From the NCBI GenBank assembly GCA_030830425.1, contig JAURND010000113.1, positions 1 to 7,094 of the forward strand: a stretch of 7,094 nucleotides of DNA. The letters are read 5' to 3'. The translations under genes were made by a program, and so were the position numbers. The first letter of the stretch is position 1. The number at the start of each line of letters is the position of its first letter. The notes beneath the pieces were generated by a model, which was given only the letters and a program-made list of their open reading frames with translations, did not search any database and had not been told where the DNA came from. Shown piece by piece: positions 6,431 through 7,094 of the stretch. This stretch comes from Gammaproteobacteria bacterium. Lineage in GTDB: Bacteria > Pseudomonadota > Gammaproteobacteria > JAURND01.

Positions 6431-6460
6431 CAAGCTCCGCATTTTGAGCGGGAATTGCTA
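6431..6460 (+). repeat. Partial family B repeat upstream of the membrane-protein gene
   Basis: CAAGCTCCGCATTTTGAGCG followed by GGAATTGCTA matches the inner end of the left B copy (CAAATTCCGCGTTTTGAGCC, then GGAGTTGCTG, from 1315) at most positions and can form the same hairpin. It ends 16 bases before the start codon of the downstream gene. The right B copy also points into its gene (ahpC), with its end 29 bases before the start. A shared 5' leader hairpin is possible. Confidence 0.5.
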
Positions 6461-6476
6461 AACAGGAGATAATATT

Positions 6477-6863
6477 ATGACTTACTTAATTTTTGCGCGC
6501 TGGTTTGGCATTGTGTCCATTATTTTATCTTTAGGCGTTTTGTTCAACCTTGAAGATGCTCGTGATATGGCAAAAAACATGGTCAAATCAGAAACAGGTT
6601 ACATTATGGCAGGGGTACTGCCCATTATTTTTGGCAGTTTAGCATTGGTGTTTGTAAATAGTTTTCAGCCAAGATGGATGCTATTGATTACCTTGGTCGG
6701 AATAAGCACGTTATTAGCTGGAACTTTTCGTGTTATTTTTGTGCGGCAATGGAAAGCCATCATGACAAAATATATAGAATCCATGCCATTTTTGTTCAGT
6801 CTATTTGGTTTGATGTTTGGCGTGATACTGCTTTATATTGGTTTTGTCGTCATTATGGATTGA
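6477..6863 (+). CDS. Small four-helix membrane protein of unknown function
   Basis: I do not recognise the family. The 128-residue protein is nearly all membrane. Helices lie at about 4-25, 41-60, 67-89 and 105-126, with a short charged loop after the first (LEDARDMAKNMVKSE) and a basic loop after the third (RVIFVRQWKAIMTKYIES). There are no cysteines, no histidines and no obvious catalytic motif. A good AGGAG (6464-6468) sits eight bases before the ATG, so the start is secure. A second frame inside it (6674-6901) is a shadow. It is transcribed divergently from cyoA across a repeat-filled region. Nothing in the sequence ties it to respiration beyond location. Candidate roles such as a small transporter-like or stress membrane protein are untested. 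Confidence 0.8.
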   Translation: MTYLIFARWFGIVSIILSLGVLFNLEDARDMAKNMVKSETGYIMAGVLPIIFGSLALVFVNSFQPRWMLLITLVGISTLLAGTFRVIFVRQWKAIMTKYIESMPFLFSLFGLMFGVILLYIGFVVIMD

Positions 6864-6870
6864 GGGCATC

Positions 6871-6908
6871 AGGCTTTAATTTCAAGCAAAGCCTAGATTA
6901 AAGGCTTT
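6871..6908 (+). terminator. Two overlapping hairpins behind the membrane-protein gene
   Basis: AGGCTTT (6871-6877) can pair with AAAGCCT (6888-6894), and the same AAAGCCT can instead pair with AGGCTTT (6902-6908). The second form is followed by ATCTC rather than a true T-run. The structures begin seven bases past the stop codon, a typical terminator position, but neither has a strong poly-T tail. Weak or bidirectional termination, or mRNA end protection, is the likely role. Confidence 0.4.
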
Positions 6909-6950
6909 ATCTCAAAAGCCCCCACAACGGCTAAATCACCTATACTTATT

Positions 6951-7094
6951 CCACTTCAAGATGCTGGTTTTTGCATCTCTGAAGTGAGAATCTTTATGTG
7001 CCTGCTTTTTTGATACAAGCAGTATCATCTGTTTGAATTTAAGGGGACAGAAGAAAACTTCCCCCTTAAAAAACCCCCTGGTTTTGTCTCAACC
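6951..7094 (+). repeat. Dispersed hairpin-rich repeat, family A, copy 4 (right end cut by window)
   Basis: This is the fullest copy. It opens with a strong hairpin, CACTTCAAGATGC (6952-6964) pairing with GCATCTCTGAAGTG (6973-6986) with one bulged base. Next come AATCTTTATGTG, then CTGCTT/AAGCAG around TGATAC/GTATCA. A long hairpin follows, TTTAAGGGG (7038-7046) with CCCCTTAAA (7062-7070), whose apex is GAAG/CTTC closing an AAAA loop. It ends in AAACCCCCTGGTTTTGTCTC. Copy 1 begins with AAGTGAG, which equals the end of this first hairpin, so copy 1 probably continues left of the window. Confidence 0.8.

Noticed and set aside
6674..6901. 75-codon plus-strand frame overlapping the membrane-protein gene
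   Set aside because: It is an out-of-frame shadow of 6477-6863, with no independent ribosome binding site and an unlikely composition.
1..7094. CRISPR array
   Set aside because: The repeated units are long, spaced kilobases apart, in both orientations and hairpin-rich. There are no regular short repeats with unique spacers and no cas genes.
1..7094. tRNA or rRNA genes
   Set aside because: No cloverleaf with T-loop GGTTCRANYCC or rRNA-like segments was seen on either strand in the intergenic regions.

Overview
The window comes from an AT-rich bacterial chromosome, most likely a gammaproteobacterium. It carries a complete quinol-oxidase operon, cyoABCD. CyoB can be aligned by eye with the E. 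coli protein almost end to end with a constant offset of five residues from H106 to H421, and CyoA has a lipoprotein signal. The dense non-coding repeats and AT-rich composition suggest a Legionellales/Coxiellaceae-type, possibly host-associated organism, but that is an inference without a database search.

Layout, left to right. Positions 1-372 hold a hairpin-rich dispersed repeat (family A, copy 1) and a short gene-like remnant behind dgoA. Positions 373-993 (minus) encode a DgoA/KDPG-type aldolase. Positions 994-1354 hold family A copy 2 and the left copy of a second repeat (family B). Positions 1355-1960 (minus) encode a typical 2-Cys peroxiredoxin (AhpC/Tsa). Positions 1961-2280 hold the right, inverted copy of family B and a decayed B fragment. 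Positions 2281-6110 (minus) are cyoA-cyoB-cyoC-cyoD, tightly packed and partly overlapping, with no cyoE behind cyoD. Positions 6111-6476 are a divergent intergenic region with a good sigma70-like promoter for cyoA, family A copy 3 (inverted), a perfect 17-bp inverted repeat and a partial B element. Positions 6477-6863 (plus) encode an unrecognised four-helix membrane protein. Positions 6864-7094 hold hairpins and family A copy 4, cut by the window edge.

The cyo genes encode the four subunits of cytochrome bo3, which oxidises ubiquinol, reduces O2 to water and pumps protons. The adjacent peroxiredoxin removes peroxides, a plausible but unproven functional link. The aldolase would serve the galactonate (DeLey-Doudoroff-type) or a related 2-keto-3-deoxy-6-phospho-sugar route, but no other gene of that route is visible.

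The most unusual content is non-coding. Every gap of more than about 100 bases is occupied by one or both repeat families, ahpC is bracketed by an inverted pair of about 130-bp B elements, and the four A copies keep complementary arms that can pair in two mutually exclusive ways.
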